From: Eggerthellaceae bacterium
GTDB taxonomy: Bacteria; Actinomycetota; Coriobacteriia; Coriobacteriales; Eggerthellaceae
Assembly (NCBI GenBank): GCA_017434045.1
Contig: JAFRGA010000019.1
Location: forward strand, 1 to 45,799
DNA length: 45,799 nucleotides
Direction: 5' to 3'
Shown here: piece after piece, positions 17,291 through 25,431 of the stretch
How the letters are laid out: each line of letters starts with the position of its first letter
How positions within the stretch are numbered: position 1 is the stretch's first letter
Made by a program: the position numbers and the translations under genes
Notes under the pieces: model-generated
Database searches by the model: none
Seen by the model: only the letters and a program-made list of their open reading frames with translations
What the model was told of the DNA's origin: nothing

Positions 17291-18097
17291 ATGGACGCCA
17301 TTATTGCAATGATAAAAGAGAACGTGAAAGGGGATCAGATTGCGGCTCTCGTGCTAGCGGCGCTCATTCTCCTGGCGACCGCGGTAATCAGCCATGTGGT
17401 CACAAGGCTTATCCGGCGCATCTTGCGCGTCGACGGGATCCCCCTTTCCGAAAGCAGCATCCTCGTGAATATCGGGCGTGCTTGCGTATGGGTCGTGGGC
17501 GTTTCCATCATGCTCTCCGGATGTTTCGGCGTGGATGTGAACGCCTTGCTCGCAGCCCTGGGCATAGGCGGCGTGGCGCTTTCGCTCGGCATGCAGGACA
17601 CGGTCAAGAACTTCATCGGCGGTTTGCAGGTCACGTTGCTGGGCATCGTGCATCCTGGGGACCATATCGTTGTCGGGCAGGCCGATGGGATCGTCCAAGA
17701 CGTCTCGTGGCGCCAGACGATCGTCAAAGACTACGACAACAACACGCACCTCATTCCCAATGCCCTCATCAACTCGACGACGGTCATGAAGCTTGAGCCT
17801 TCGACCATCGTGGTGACGCGGATCTCGTTCATCAACGACGGGCGCGATCTCGGCGAGATGATTCCCGAGATGGAACAGCTCGCCAAACGCGCCATAGAGC
17901 AGGTTGCCGAACTCGAGAAGGATCCTTGGATCCTCATGACCGAGCTCGGAGAATACGGCATGTGGGGGAAGCTGCGCTTCGTGCTGAAGGACACCACCCA
18001 TGCGCGCGAAGCCCGCGACGCCGCGCTACGCGCAATAGCCCCTTACACCCGCGGCAATTCGTCCGATATGCTCCCCGAAAAAGGGGAAGAAGGCTAA
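17291..18097 (+). CDS. Mechanosensitive channel of small conductance (MscS family)
   Basis: A 268-residue inner-membrane channel that opens on membrane tension and protects against hypo-osmotic shock. Three membrane helices lie in residues about 18-110. The pore helix and the following segment 'LLAALGIGGVALSLGMQDTVKNFIGG' show the alternating Gly/Ala packing and the QDTVKNFIGG signature of MscS. The beta domain 'HPGDHIVVGQADGIVQDVSWRQTIVKDYDNNTHLIPNALI' (about 122-160) is also canonical. The length is close to E. coli MscS (286). GAGGAG precedes the ATG. No unusual feature in the protein itself; its last bases are echoed about 98 bp downstream. Confidence 0.92.
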   Translation: MDAIIAMIKENVKGDQIAALVLAALILLATAVISHVVTRLIRRILRVDGIPLSESSILVNIGRACVWVVGVSIMLSGCFGVDVNALLAALGIGGVALSLGMQDTVKNFIGGLQVTLLGIVHPGDHIVVGQADGIVQDVSWRQTIVKDYDNNTHLIPNALINSTTVMKLEPSTIVVTRISFINDGRDLGEMIPEMEQLAKRAIEQVAELEKDPWILMTELGEYGMWGKLRFVLKDTTHAREARDAALRAIAPYTRGNSSDMLPEKGEEG

Positions 18098-18438
18098 CGC
18101 GAAAATCCCTGCAACTTCGCATCCTGCACGGTGGATGGGCGTGTCAAATCCCCGTCCCTTCAACACGCCTGATCAGAAGGGGAAAGAAGGCTAAGGCCGC
18201 CGAAACGGCGGCCGTTCTGCCTTGGCGAGAAACCCCGTCCCCGACCCGGAAGGATGAACCCACCCCGAAAGGTGGGTGCTCGCAGCTTGCTGCCTGGCTT
18301 TCGCATCAACGGATGCGAATCCCCATTTCACGCGCAATCTAGAGCTCCCTGAGTAAATAATGTCGGTCCACCGCTTAAATACGGACTCGAAAACGGGGCT
18401 AACTGGAGGGTAGCGCATTCCGCTGGGCGATACCAGTC
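18098..18438. other. Gene-free, hairpin-rich intergenic region
   Basis: Four perfect inverted repeats lie in 180 bases: GGCGTGT/ACACGCC (18138-18169, with a C-rich loop), GGCCGCCG-AAA-CGGCGGCC (18195-18213), ACCCACC-CCGAAA-GGTGGGT (18258-18277) and TTCGCATC-AACG-GATGCGAA (18300-18319). CCCCGTCCC occurs twice (about 18149 and 18233). A GGGGAAAGAAGGCTAA at 18179-18194 repeats the end of mscS (GGGGAAGAAGGCTAA). The region could encode a structured RNA, but I cannot fix its strand or class. Confidence 0.4.
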
Positions 18439-18485
18439 TTGACTTGTCCCGTGACTTGCTATTTACATACATATGTTCGTATGAT
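18439..18485 (+). promoter_or_regulatory. rarA promoter with LexA-box-like operator
   Basis: TTGACT (18439-18444) and a poor -10 TTTACA (18462-18467) are 17 bases apart. An alternative -10 TATGAT (18480-18485) would start transcription about six bases before the rarA ATG. CATACATATGTTCG (18466-18479) matches the Gram-positive LexA consensus CGAAC-N4-GTTCG at 8 of its 10 defined positions and overlaps the start site. Confidence 0.4.
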
Positions 18486-18497
18486 ATCATGGCGTCC

Positions 18498-19814
18498 ATG
18501 GATACTCTTTTCACCGAAATAGAGGACGAGGACTCTCTCTCCGACGCCCCCTTGGCCGTGCGCATGCGTCCGCGCTCGCTTGACGAGCTCGTGGGTCAGG
18601 AAGAGGCCTGCGGCCCTGGCAGCTGGCTGCGGACGGCCATCCAACGCGATGTGCTCACATCCGTAATTCTGTTCGGCCCGGCGGGTACGGGCAAAACCTC
18701 CATAGCCCACATCATCGCCGAGTCCACCAAGGCCGCCTTCGTCGAGGTCTCGGCAATTGGCGGCACGGTCTCCGACCTTCGGCGCGAGATCAAGGCAGCC
18801 GCCGACCGTCGACGCATGGGCAGGCGCACCATACTGTTTGTCGACGAAATCCACCGTTTCAACCGCGCCCAGCAAGACTCGCTCCTCCACGCAGTCGAGG
18901 ATCGCACCATCGTCCTCGTGGGAGCTACGACCGAGAACCCCTACTTCGAAGTCAATACGGCCCTCATTTCGCGTTCGCGGATCGTCGAGCTCAAGAGCCT
19001 CGACGACGCCGACGTCGCCAAGCTCGTCTCCTGCGCCCTTGCGGACGAACGCGGGTTGGCGGGAAGCTATCGCCTGACCGACGAAGCGCTGGACGCGATA
19101 GTCGTCCTCGCAGGCGGGGACGGCAGGGCGGCGCTCACCTCGCTCGAACTGGCAGCTGGCCTGGTCGACCCGGGCACGCCCGATGCTCCGGCCGTCATAG
19201 ACCGGGACGCAGTGGGCCTAGCTAATCCGCACCGCAACGTCCCGTACGACAAGAACAAGGACATGCATTACGACATCATCTCCGCGTTCATCAAGTCGAT
19301 GCGCGGCAGCGACCCCGATGCCGTCCTGTATTGGCTCGCCCGCATGATCGACGGGGGCGAGGATCCGAAGTTCATTGCACGGCGCATCATGATCTGCGCT
19401 TCGGAAGATGTGGGAAACGCCGACCCGCAGGCGCTGCTCATCGCAGCAGCGGCGTTCAAGTCGGCTGAAGTCATCGGCTATCCGGAATGTCGTATCAACC
19501 TTGCTCAGGCAGCCACGTACGTGGCGCTTGCCCCGAAGAGCAACGCCGCCGAGGCGGGAATCGACGCCGCGCTCAGGGAGGTGCGCAACGGCCCGGTTCG
19601 CCCGGTCCCCGACCACCTGCGCGACCGGCATCGCCCGGGCTCCGAGAACTACGGCGACTACAAATACCCGCACGATTATCCCGGGGGCTGGGTCGAGCAG
19701 CGTTACCTGCCCGATGGTCTCGAGCGTGGGGCGTTCTACCATCCCTCCGAGCGCGGTTGGGAGGCCTACCGCATCGAATCGTGCTCGCGCGATCGGTCTG
19801 CTGGGGCGTCGTAG
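18498..19814 (+). CDS. rarA: Replication-associated recombination protein A (RarA/MgsA)
   Basis: AAA+ ATPase that acts at stalled replication forks with the clamp-loader-like fold. From the ATG at 18498 (MDTLF) it has 438 residues, as usual; ATG 18489 is an alternative and neither has a ribosome site, consistent with a leaderless or short-leader mRNA. Motifs: '[18 protein letters not shown]' (N-terminal family signature), Walker A [9 protein letters not shown], Walker B [9 protein letters not shown], sensor-1 '[15 protein letters not shown]', and the C-terminal '[33 protein letters not shown]'-type region followed by '[21 protein letters not shown]'. All ATPase residues are intact. A short Ser-rich tail extends past the usual end. 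It is probably SOS-linked if the upstream box is real. Confidence 0.93.
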   Translation: [438 protein letters not shown]

Positions 19815-19988
19815 CCTACCGTGGCGGCCGTTCGGGTTGCGCTTCATAGGCCAACCCGGCTTGGGAAAAACCGATGTCGCGCATGGGCTGGCGCGCTGAC
19901 AATGCATAACGCATGCGTTTGCGTCTTTCACGATGCCTTTTCATGTGTACGGTGCTATGATTGGGCGCAACCGAGCAAGGAGGTTAAG

Positions 19989-20672
19989 ATGGATATTTTA
20001 ATGATGGTGCTCGTTGGAGTGTTCGTTTGCGTTGGTATTGCGCTCGTTGTAGTTCTCGTCGAGCTTACCAAGATGCTCAAGTCAACTAACGCGACCATCA
20101 ACGACATGACTACGAAGATCAATCCCGTGCTCGACGACGTCGCGGTTATGACGAACGACCTGAAGCCGGCGGTCAAGAAGGTCGATCCCCTCGTCGACAG
20201 GCTTCAGCTCACCTTGGATGCTGTTAATCTTGAAATGATGCGCGTCGACGAGATCCTCGAGGATGTCGCGCAAATCACCGACACCGCATCCTCCGCGACC
20301 GCCGCTGTCGACAACATCGCACACGTTCCCGCCAAGGCGGTGAGCAACGTTGCCACGCGCGTTCGCACGAAGTTTGGCACGAAGTATGCCAGCGAAGAAT
20401 CTGCCCAGCTCGGCGATGCGGCAGTTAACCGCGCTTTGGAAGATTACAAGGCCGCGCAAGCGGAGCAGTCCGAAGTCGCAGAGGGCATCGAGGAGCCGAA
20501 CTTCGAGGGTCTCGAGAAGATTGTGGCCGACTCCGCGCCGATTGATGAAGCGGCTGAGGCTGCCGAGGAAGCCGAAGCTTCCGTAAACGCAGACGGCGTG
20601 TTCGGCCAAGAAGCCGAACCTGCAATTGAAGCAGCAGCTGCCGAAGAAGAAGCCTCCAAGAGCGAGGCGTAG
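19989..20672 (+). CDS. DUF948-like membrane-anchored coiled-coil protein
   Basis: The start at 19989 is set by a strong AAGGAGG seven bases upstream. The 227-residue product has one N-terminal membrane helix (residues about 4-25), then a long amphipathic helical region ('INDMTTKINPVLDDVAVMTNDLKPAVKKVDPLVDRLQLTLDAV') like DUF948/YtxG-type general-stress proteins, and an acidic Glu/Ala-rich tail from about 155 on. It likely sits on the inner face of the membrane. Ten bases separate it from the AI-2E-family gene, so the two are probably co-translated. The biochemical role is unknown. Confidence 0.7.
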   Translation: MDILMMVLVGVFVCVGIALVVVLVELTKMLKSTNATINDMTTKINPVLDDVAVMTNDLKPAVKKVDPLVDRLQLTLDAVNLEMMRVDEILEDVAQITDTASSATAAVDNIAHVPAKAVSNVATRVRTKFGTKYASEESAQLGDAAVNRALEDYKAAQAEQSEVAEGIEEPNFEGLEKIVADSAPIDEAAEAAEEAEASVNADGVFGQEAEPAIEAAAAEEEASKSEA

Positions 20673-20682
20673 CGCCTCCGCC

Positions 20683-22065
20683 ATGGCTAGCGAAACCCCA
20701 TCGCCCACTAACCAGAAGATTGCACTTGACGAAGCGACCGCCAAGAAGCGCGGTCGCTTCATCGTGGTTTGGACCTGGGTCGGCATCGTCCTGCTCGGCG
20801 CCGTTGCCGTGTACTTGTCAGGCATCTTGTCGAACGTCATCAGCATCCTGGTGTGGACGACGGTTTTCGTTTTCATCATGCGCGATCCGGTGAACTGGCT
20901 CGACAAGCGCGGAGTGAACAGGACGCTTGGAACGGTGATCGCATACCTGCTCTTCGCCGCCGCGCTCGGGCTTGTGATATTGATTATCTTCTCTCCGGCC
21001 ATCGGAATCAGTGCCCAGTTCAATCAGCTGGTTGCCGACTTGCCCGCTTACGCGAGCGCTTTCCAAAGCTGGGCAACCGGGCTCTACGAGCAATATGCGG
21101 ACATGCTCCAGAGCGAGCAGGTACAGGGTTGGATCTCAGACGGCTTGGCCTCTCTCAGCAACTTCCTGCAGTCGTTCGCAACGGCAAGTGCCTCGACGGT
21201 CGTGATGGTGGGCGCTTCGCTGGCCAACATCGTCATGTGCATCGGTTTTGCGCTGGTCATCGCGTTCTGGATGCTCATCGATTTGCCCAAGCTCGGTCGC
21301 GAAGCCTATAGGATCGTGGGCGACGCCCGCAAGACCGACGCCCAGATGTTGCACCTGACGGTCACGCGCGTCATGGGCGGATATCTCAAGGCGATGCTCG
21401 TCCAGTGCGCAATCATCGGCGTTGTCTGCGGCATACTGTACGCCTTCCTGGACGTGCCGAGCCCGGCTGCCCTTGGCACCATTACCGGCTTGCTCAACAT
21501 CATTCCGATTGTCGGCCCGTGGCTTGGCGGTGCGCTTGCCTTCGTGACGAGCGTGGTCACCGATCCCCTGACCGGCGTCATCTCGCTTCTGGGAACCATC
21601 GTCATCCAGCAGCTCGTCTACACCTTCGTATCCCCCACGATTATGGGCGAGTCGGTCGACATCCATCCCGCCCTCACCTTCCTGGCATTGATGGCAGGAG
21701 CGGGTGTCGGCACTGCGATGGGCGGCCTGATGGGGGCGCTTGTGGGCGCGCTGCTCTCCATCCCGCTCGTGGCCATGCTCAAGTCCGTGTTCGTCTATTA
21801 CTTCGAGAAGCGCACGGGCCGGCGCATCGTCTCCGAAGACGGCGTGTTCTTCAAGGGTGCTACCTCAGAAGAAGGGGAAGTCGACCCCATGGCCGACGCT
21901 ACTGCGCCTATGCCGGTGCCCGACGCCAACGCACCGGCGATCATACCCGTGCTGTCGGATTTGTCGGGCAAGCTGCCCTTCGTCGACGCTGGTTCCGGGG
22001 GAGAAGGCGACGACGGGAAAGCGGAAACGAACAAGGGCGACAACGCGAAAACGGACGAAGAATAG
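20683..22065 (+). CDS. AI-2E transporter family (PerM/YtvI-like) membrane protein
   Basis: The ATG at 20683, ten bases after the previous stop, gives 460 residues; no strong ribosome site is visible, so translational coupling is likely. It has about seven or eight membrane helices: two near the N-terminus, an external amphipathic section (about 120-185), then a helix bundle. The family signatures 'YLKAMLVQCAIIGVVCGILYAFLDVPSPAALGTITGLLNIIPIVGPWLGG' and 'VSPTIMGESVDIHPALTFLALMAGAGVGTAMGGLMGALVG' are clear. Members export autoinducer-2 or act as Na+/H+ antiporters; the substrate here is unknown. The C-terminal 80 residues form a low-complexity acidic cytoplasmic tail not typical of the family. 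Confidence 0.85.
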   Translation: MASETPSPTNQKIALDEATAKKRGRFIVVWTWVGIVLLGAVAVYLSGILSNVISILVWTTVFVFIMRDPVNWLDKRGVNRTLGTVIAYLLFAAALGLVILIIFSPAIGISAQFNQLVADLPAYASAFQSWATGLYEQYADMLQSEQVQGWISDGLASLSNFLQSFATASASTVVMVGASLANIVMCIGFALVIAFWMLIDLPKLGREAYRIVGDARKTDAQMLHLTVTRVMGGYLKAMLVQCAIIGVVCGILYAFLDVPSPAALGTITGLLNIIPIVGPWLGGALAFVTSVVTDPLTGVISLLGTIVIQQLVYTFVSPTIMGESVDIHPALTFLALMAGAGVGTAMGGLMGALVGALLSIPLVAMLKSVFVYYFEKRTGRRIVSEDGVFFKGATSEEGEVDPMADATAPMPVPDANAPAIIPVLSDLSGKLPFVDAGSGGEGDDGKAETNKGDNAKTDEE

Positions 22066-22156
22066 CCACGTTTGCTCATCGCGTGCATAGTCCCATTTCA
22101 CATGCAAAAGCGGTAGAATAGCACGCAATGCGAAAAAGCCAGAGGGAAGGTACCCC

Positions 22157-24823
22157 ATGCACTACATGACCACTGCGGAAATCCGCGAGAAATATCTGCG
22201 TTTCTTCGAGGAGAAGGGCTGCAAGCGCATGCCGTCCTCTTCGCTCATCCCCGACGACCCGTCTCTCCTGCTCACAAGTGCCGGCATGGTGCAGTTCAAG
22301 CCGTACTTCCTGCATGTGAAGGAGTTCGACCCCGATTACATCGGCGCCACCACCGTGCAGAAGTGCGTGCGCACCAACGACATCGACATCATCGGCACGA
22401 CGGGGCGCCATCTCTCGTTCTTCGAGATGATGGGTAACTTCAGCTTCGGCAAGTACTTCAAGAAGGAGATGTGCGCCTGGGCGCTGGAATTCTCCACTGA
22501 CGTGCTGGAGCTGCCGATCGAGAAGCTGTACTTCACCGTCTTCAAGGATGACGACGAGACCATCGAGATCTGGAAATCGCTGGGCATCGACGAATCGCAC
22601 ATCAGCCGCCTTGGCGAGGACGAAAACTTCTGGCGCGCCGGCCCCACCGGCCCGTGCGGCCCTTGTTCGGATCTGTACTACGACCAGGGCCCCGAGTTCG
22701 GCTGCGGCAGCCCCGACTGCGCGCCCGGCTGCGACTGCGATCGCTTCCTGGAGTATTGGAACTGCGTGTTCACCCAGTTCGACTGCCAGGAGGACGGTTC
22801 GCTGGCGCCGCTTCCCACCAAGAACATCGACACGGGCCTCGGGCTCGAGCGCACGGCAGCCATCATGCAGGGCGTGCAGTCGAACTACGAGACCGACGTC
22901 CTGCGCAGCCTCGTGGGCGTGGGCGAGCGTCTGACCGGCACGAAGTACGACGGCAACATGGTCCCCGGCGCCATTTCCGCCGAGCAAGCCAGAATCGACC
23001 TCAGCCTGCGCATCATGGCCGACCACAGCCGCAGCGTCTCGTTCATGATCGCCGACGGCATCCTGCCCTCCAACGAGGGACGTGGGTACGTGCTGCGCCG
23101 CCTGCTGCGTCGCGCCGTCATGCACGGGCATCAGATGGGCATCGAAGGGCCCTTCCTGCGCGAGTACTTCGCCCAGATAATCGAGCTCATGGGCGACGTG
23201 TATCCCGAGATCGTCGACAACCGCGAGCTCGTCGAGAGCGTGATCCTTTCCGAGGAGGAACGTTTCGGCCGCACGCTGCGCACCGGCCAGGCCTATTTGG
23301 ACGAAGCGGTCGAAGGCATGGCGGAAGGCGATACGCTTTCCGGCGACGTGGCGTTCATGCTGCACGATACGTACGGCTTCCCCGTAGAGGTGACGCGGGA
23401 GATATGCTGGGAGCGCGGCATCTCGGTCGACATGGACGGCTTCGAGGCCTGCATGGCCCAGCAGCGCGAACGTGCCCGTGCCGCGACGAGGGACGACGCC
23501 GAAGCCGCCTGGTCGACATACGGCAGCGTTCAGGCCGAGATCCTGAAAGAGACCGGTCCCACCCGGTTCGTTGGTTATGAGCACACCGAGTTCAAGGCGC
23601 GCGTCATCGCGCTCATCAAGGAAGGCCAGCGCGTGGCCTCGCTCGCGGAAGGCGAGGAGGGAGAGATCATCCTCGACACGACGCCGTTCTACGCCGAGAT
23701 GGGCGGCGAGGTCGGCGACACCGGCACCATCACCACGCCCGATTCCTGGGCGGAGGTAACCGACACGCGTGCTCCCGAGAAAGGCCTGGCCTGCCATTAC
23801 GTCAAGGTCAAGAACGGGCGCATCGTCGAGGGCGAGGGCGTTGTCGCGACTGTCGACGCCGAGCGCCGTGCCCGCATCACGCGCAATCACACCGGCACGC
23901 ACATCCTTCACGCCGCCCTGCGCGCCGTGCTGGGCGAGCACGTGAACCAAGCCGGTTCCTACGTGGGCCCCGAGCGCCTGCGCTTCGACTTCACGCACTT
24001 CCAGGCGGTTACCCGCGACGAGATTCGCCAAATCGAGCAGCTGGCCAACGACGAGATCATGAAGGCCGCGCCGCTGAACATCTACGAGACGACGCTCGAC
24101 GAGGCGCGCGCCTCGGGCGTCACGGCGCTGTTCGGCGAGAAATACGGCGAGAAGGTGCGCGTGGTCGAGGCGAGCGATTTCTCGCGCGAGCTGTGCGGCG
24201 GTTGCCATGTTGCCAACACTGCCGAGATCGGCTTGATCAAGATCGTGAGCGAAGGCTCCGTGAGCGCCAATGCGCGCCGTATCGAGGCTGTGACCAGCTA
24301 CGAGGCCCTCGCTTACCTGAACAAGATCGAAGCCGAGCTGCGCGAGACGGCAGACATCCTGCGTGCGCCGCTCTTCGACGTGTCGGAACGCACGGCCGCC
24401 AACGCGAAAGCGTACAAGGAGCTCGTCGCCAAGGCCAAGGCCACCAAGAAGACGGCCTCCGAAGCCGATATGGACAAGGTTCTGGAAGGCTTGGTGGACG
24501 TGGGGTATCCGCTGCTGGTGCTGCGCAAGGACGACTTGGACACCGGCGCGATGCGCAACATGTGGGACGTCGTGCGCGCCCGCATGAAGCGCCCCGGCGC
24601 CTTCGTCATCGGCACCGTGAAGGACGGCAAGCCCGTCATCATGGCCGCCGCGACCGACGAGGCCGTGGCCGCAGGATTCGATGCCGGCGCTGTCATCAAG
24701 CAGATTTCCAAGCATATCCAGGGCGGTGGCGGCGGCAAGCCCACCATGGCCCAAGCTGGTGGCAAGAACGCCGACGGCATGGACGCCGCCCTCGAGGCCG
24801 CGAGAGAGATGTTCGCGAAATAG
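22157..24823 (+). CDS. alaS: Alanyl-tRNA synthetase
   Basis: Charges tRNA-Ala. The 888-residue length and domain order are standard: class II catalytic core (residues 1 to about 250, with 'LLTSAGMVQFKPYF', 'CVRTNDIDIIGTTGRHLSFFEMMGNFSFG' and 'NIDTGLGLERTAAIMQG'), tRNA-recognition domain, editing domain with zinc ligands H-T-G-T-H and C-G-G-C-H, then the C-Ala domain ending 'GGGGKPTMAQAGGKNADGMDAALEAAREMFAK'. GGAAGG lies upstream of ATG 22157. No T-box leader is visible in the 91-base gap. Its last 16 codons and the downstream sequence are duplicated in tandem. Confidence 0.98.
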   Translation: MHYMTTAEIREKYLRFFEEKGCKRMPSSSLIPDDPSLLLTSAGMVQFKPYFLHVKEFDPDYIGATTVQKCVRTNDIDIIGTTGRHLSFFEMMGNFSFGKYFKKEMCAWALEFSTDVLELPIEKLYFTVFKDDDETIEIWKSLGIDESHISRLGEDENFWRAGPTGPCGPCSDLYYDQGPEFGCGSPDCAPGCDCDRFLEYWNCVFTQFDCQEDGSLAPLPTKNIDTGLGLERTAAIMQGVQSNYETDVLRSLVGVGERLTGTKYDGNMVPGAISAEQARIDLSLRIMADHSRSVSFMIADGILPSNEGRGYVLRRLLRRAVMHGHQMGIEGPFLREYFAQIIELMGDVYPEIVDNRELVESVILSEEERFGRTLRTGQAYLDEAVEGMAEGDTLSGDVAFMLHDTYGFPVEVTREICWERGISVDMDGFEACMAQQRERARAATRDDAEAAWSTYGSVQAEILKETGPTRFVGYEHTEFKARVIALIKEGQRVASLAEGEEGEIILDTTPFYAEMGGEVGDTGTITTPDSWAEVTDTRAPEKGLACHYVKVKNGRIVEGEGVVATVDAERRARITRNHTGTHILHAALRAVLGEHVNQAGSYVGPERLRFDFTHFQAVTRDEIRQIEQLANDEIMKAAPLNIYETTLDEARASGVTALFGEKYGEKVRVVEASDFSRELCGGCHVANTAEIGLIKIVSEGSVSANARRIEAVTSYEALAYLNKIEAELRETADILRAPLFDVSERTAANAKAYKELVAKAKATKKTASEADMDKVLEGLVDVGYPLLVLRKDDLDTGAMRNMWDVVRARMKRPGAFVIGTVKDGKPVIMAAATDEAVAAGFDAGAVIKQISKHIQGGGGGKPTMAQAGGKNADGMDAALEAAREMFAK

Positions 24824-25009
24824 CCAGCAGCCTTTTTGGTGGCGCAGTGAACTGGCCTTCTGTCATCCTGAGGAGCGCAGCGACGAAGGATCCGGCATGG
24901 ACGCCGTCCTCGAGGCCGCCAAGGAACTGTTTGTGAAATAATCAGTAGCCTTTTGGTGGCGCAGTGAACTGGCCTTCTGTCATCCTGAGGAGCGCAGCGA
25001 CGAAGGATC
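24776..25009 (+). repeat. ~117-bp tandem duplication of the alaS 3' end plus downstream sequence
   Basis: Copy one (24776-24893) covers the last codons and stop of alaS, the gap and half of a hairpin element. Copy two (24894-25009) repeats it with about a dozen changes and one T fewer in a T run. The second copy encodes an orphan tail, GMDAVLEAAKELFVK plus stop, with no gene in front. The substitutions between the two tails are conservative (A/V, R/K, M/L, A/V). Confidence 0.9.
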
Positions 25010-25074
25010 TCCGCGAAGCGGGTACCCGGATGCCCGCTTCGCGGAGACCCTTCGCCTTCGGCTCAGGGTGACAG
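24977..25074. repeat. REP-like inverted-repeat element; partial copy at 24860-24892
   Basis: The outer arms CTGTCATCCTGAG (24977-24989) and CTCAGGGTGACAG (25062-25074) pair with one mismatch, and inner arms TCTCCGCGAAGCGGG (25008-25022) / CCCGCTTCGCGGAGA (25033-25047) are perfect. TCATCCTGAG...CGAAGGATCT is a motif found as a dispersed extragenic repeat in many bacteria. It may also end alaS transcription. Confidence 0.75.
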
Positions 25075-25102
25075 AGGGTTTGGCTTAAACCGGCAGAGTG
25101 GT

Positions 25103-25390
25103 TTAATCAAACCACTGATCCGACAAGTCGTTCCATTCAGGATTCATGCTCATAACAAGCGCGTTCTTGCGCTTGCGATTCCAACCTTTAAGTTGCTTCT
25201 CGCGGGCTATGGCTGCATTGACGTCTGATGTTTGCTCGTAATAAACGAGCTTATGTACGTGATACTTTTTCGTAAATCCATCTACCAATTCTTGCCTGTG
25301 TTCATGCAGACGCCGTCGTAGGTCATTAGTCATGCCGATGTACATGACGTTTCCTCGATCGTTGGTCAGTATGTAAACGTAATAATCCAT
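25103..25390 (-). CDS. GIY-YIG nuclease superfamily protein (YhbQ/UvrC-N-like)
   Basis: A single-domain 95-residue protein with the GIY-YIG fold. 'YYVYILTNDRGNVMYIGMTNDLRRRLHEHR' holds the two-part tyrosine motif and the catalytic Arg. The Glu of 'AIAREKQLKGWNRKRKNALV' fits the metal-binding position, and the NPEW motif near the end is typical of this small family. Members cut DNA in some bacteria, but a role for this one is not shown. No ribosome binding site is visible before ATG 25390. It is divergent from yigZ across only 41 bases. These genes are often scattered by horizontal transfer, which fits its place next to a repeat element. Confidence 0.88.
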   Translation of the reverse strand: MDYYVYILTNDRGNVMYIGMTNDLRRRLHEHRQELVDGFTKKYHVHKLVYYEQTSDVNAAIAREKQLKGWNRKRKNALVMSMNPEWNDLSDQWFD

Positions 25391-25419
25391 GCTGAGTTAT
25401 TTACAGGCCCCCTCTCTTA

Positions 25420-25425
25420 TACAAT
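25420..25425 (+). promoter_or_regulatory. -10 element TACAAT for a leaderless yigZ transcript
   Basis: TACAAT ends seven bases before the yigZ ATG (25432), so transcription should begin at or next to the A of the start codon. No Shine-Dalgarno sequence is present, in agreement with a leaderless mRNA. The -35 region (TTATTT at 25397-25402, 17 bases away) is weak. Confidence 0.45.
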
Positions 25426-25431
25426 AGCCTC

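Noticed and set aside
18191..18565. 124-codon minus-strand frame upstream of rarA
   Set aside because: Crosses the rarA promoter and the hairpin region; composition is not protein-like.
22066..22156. T-box leader for alaS
   Set aside because: The gap is too short and lacks the T-box sequence.
22076..24754. 892-codon minus-strand frame across alaS
   Set aside because: Shadow of alaS, which has all synthetase motifs.
24894..24941. Separate small gene encoding GMDAVLEAAKELFVK
   Set aside because: It is the duplicated tail of alaS without a start region of its own.
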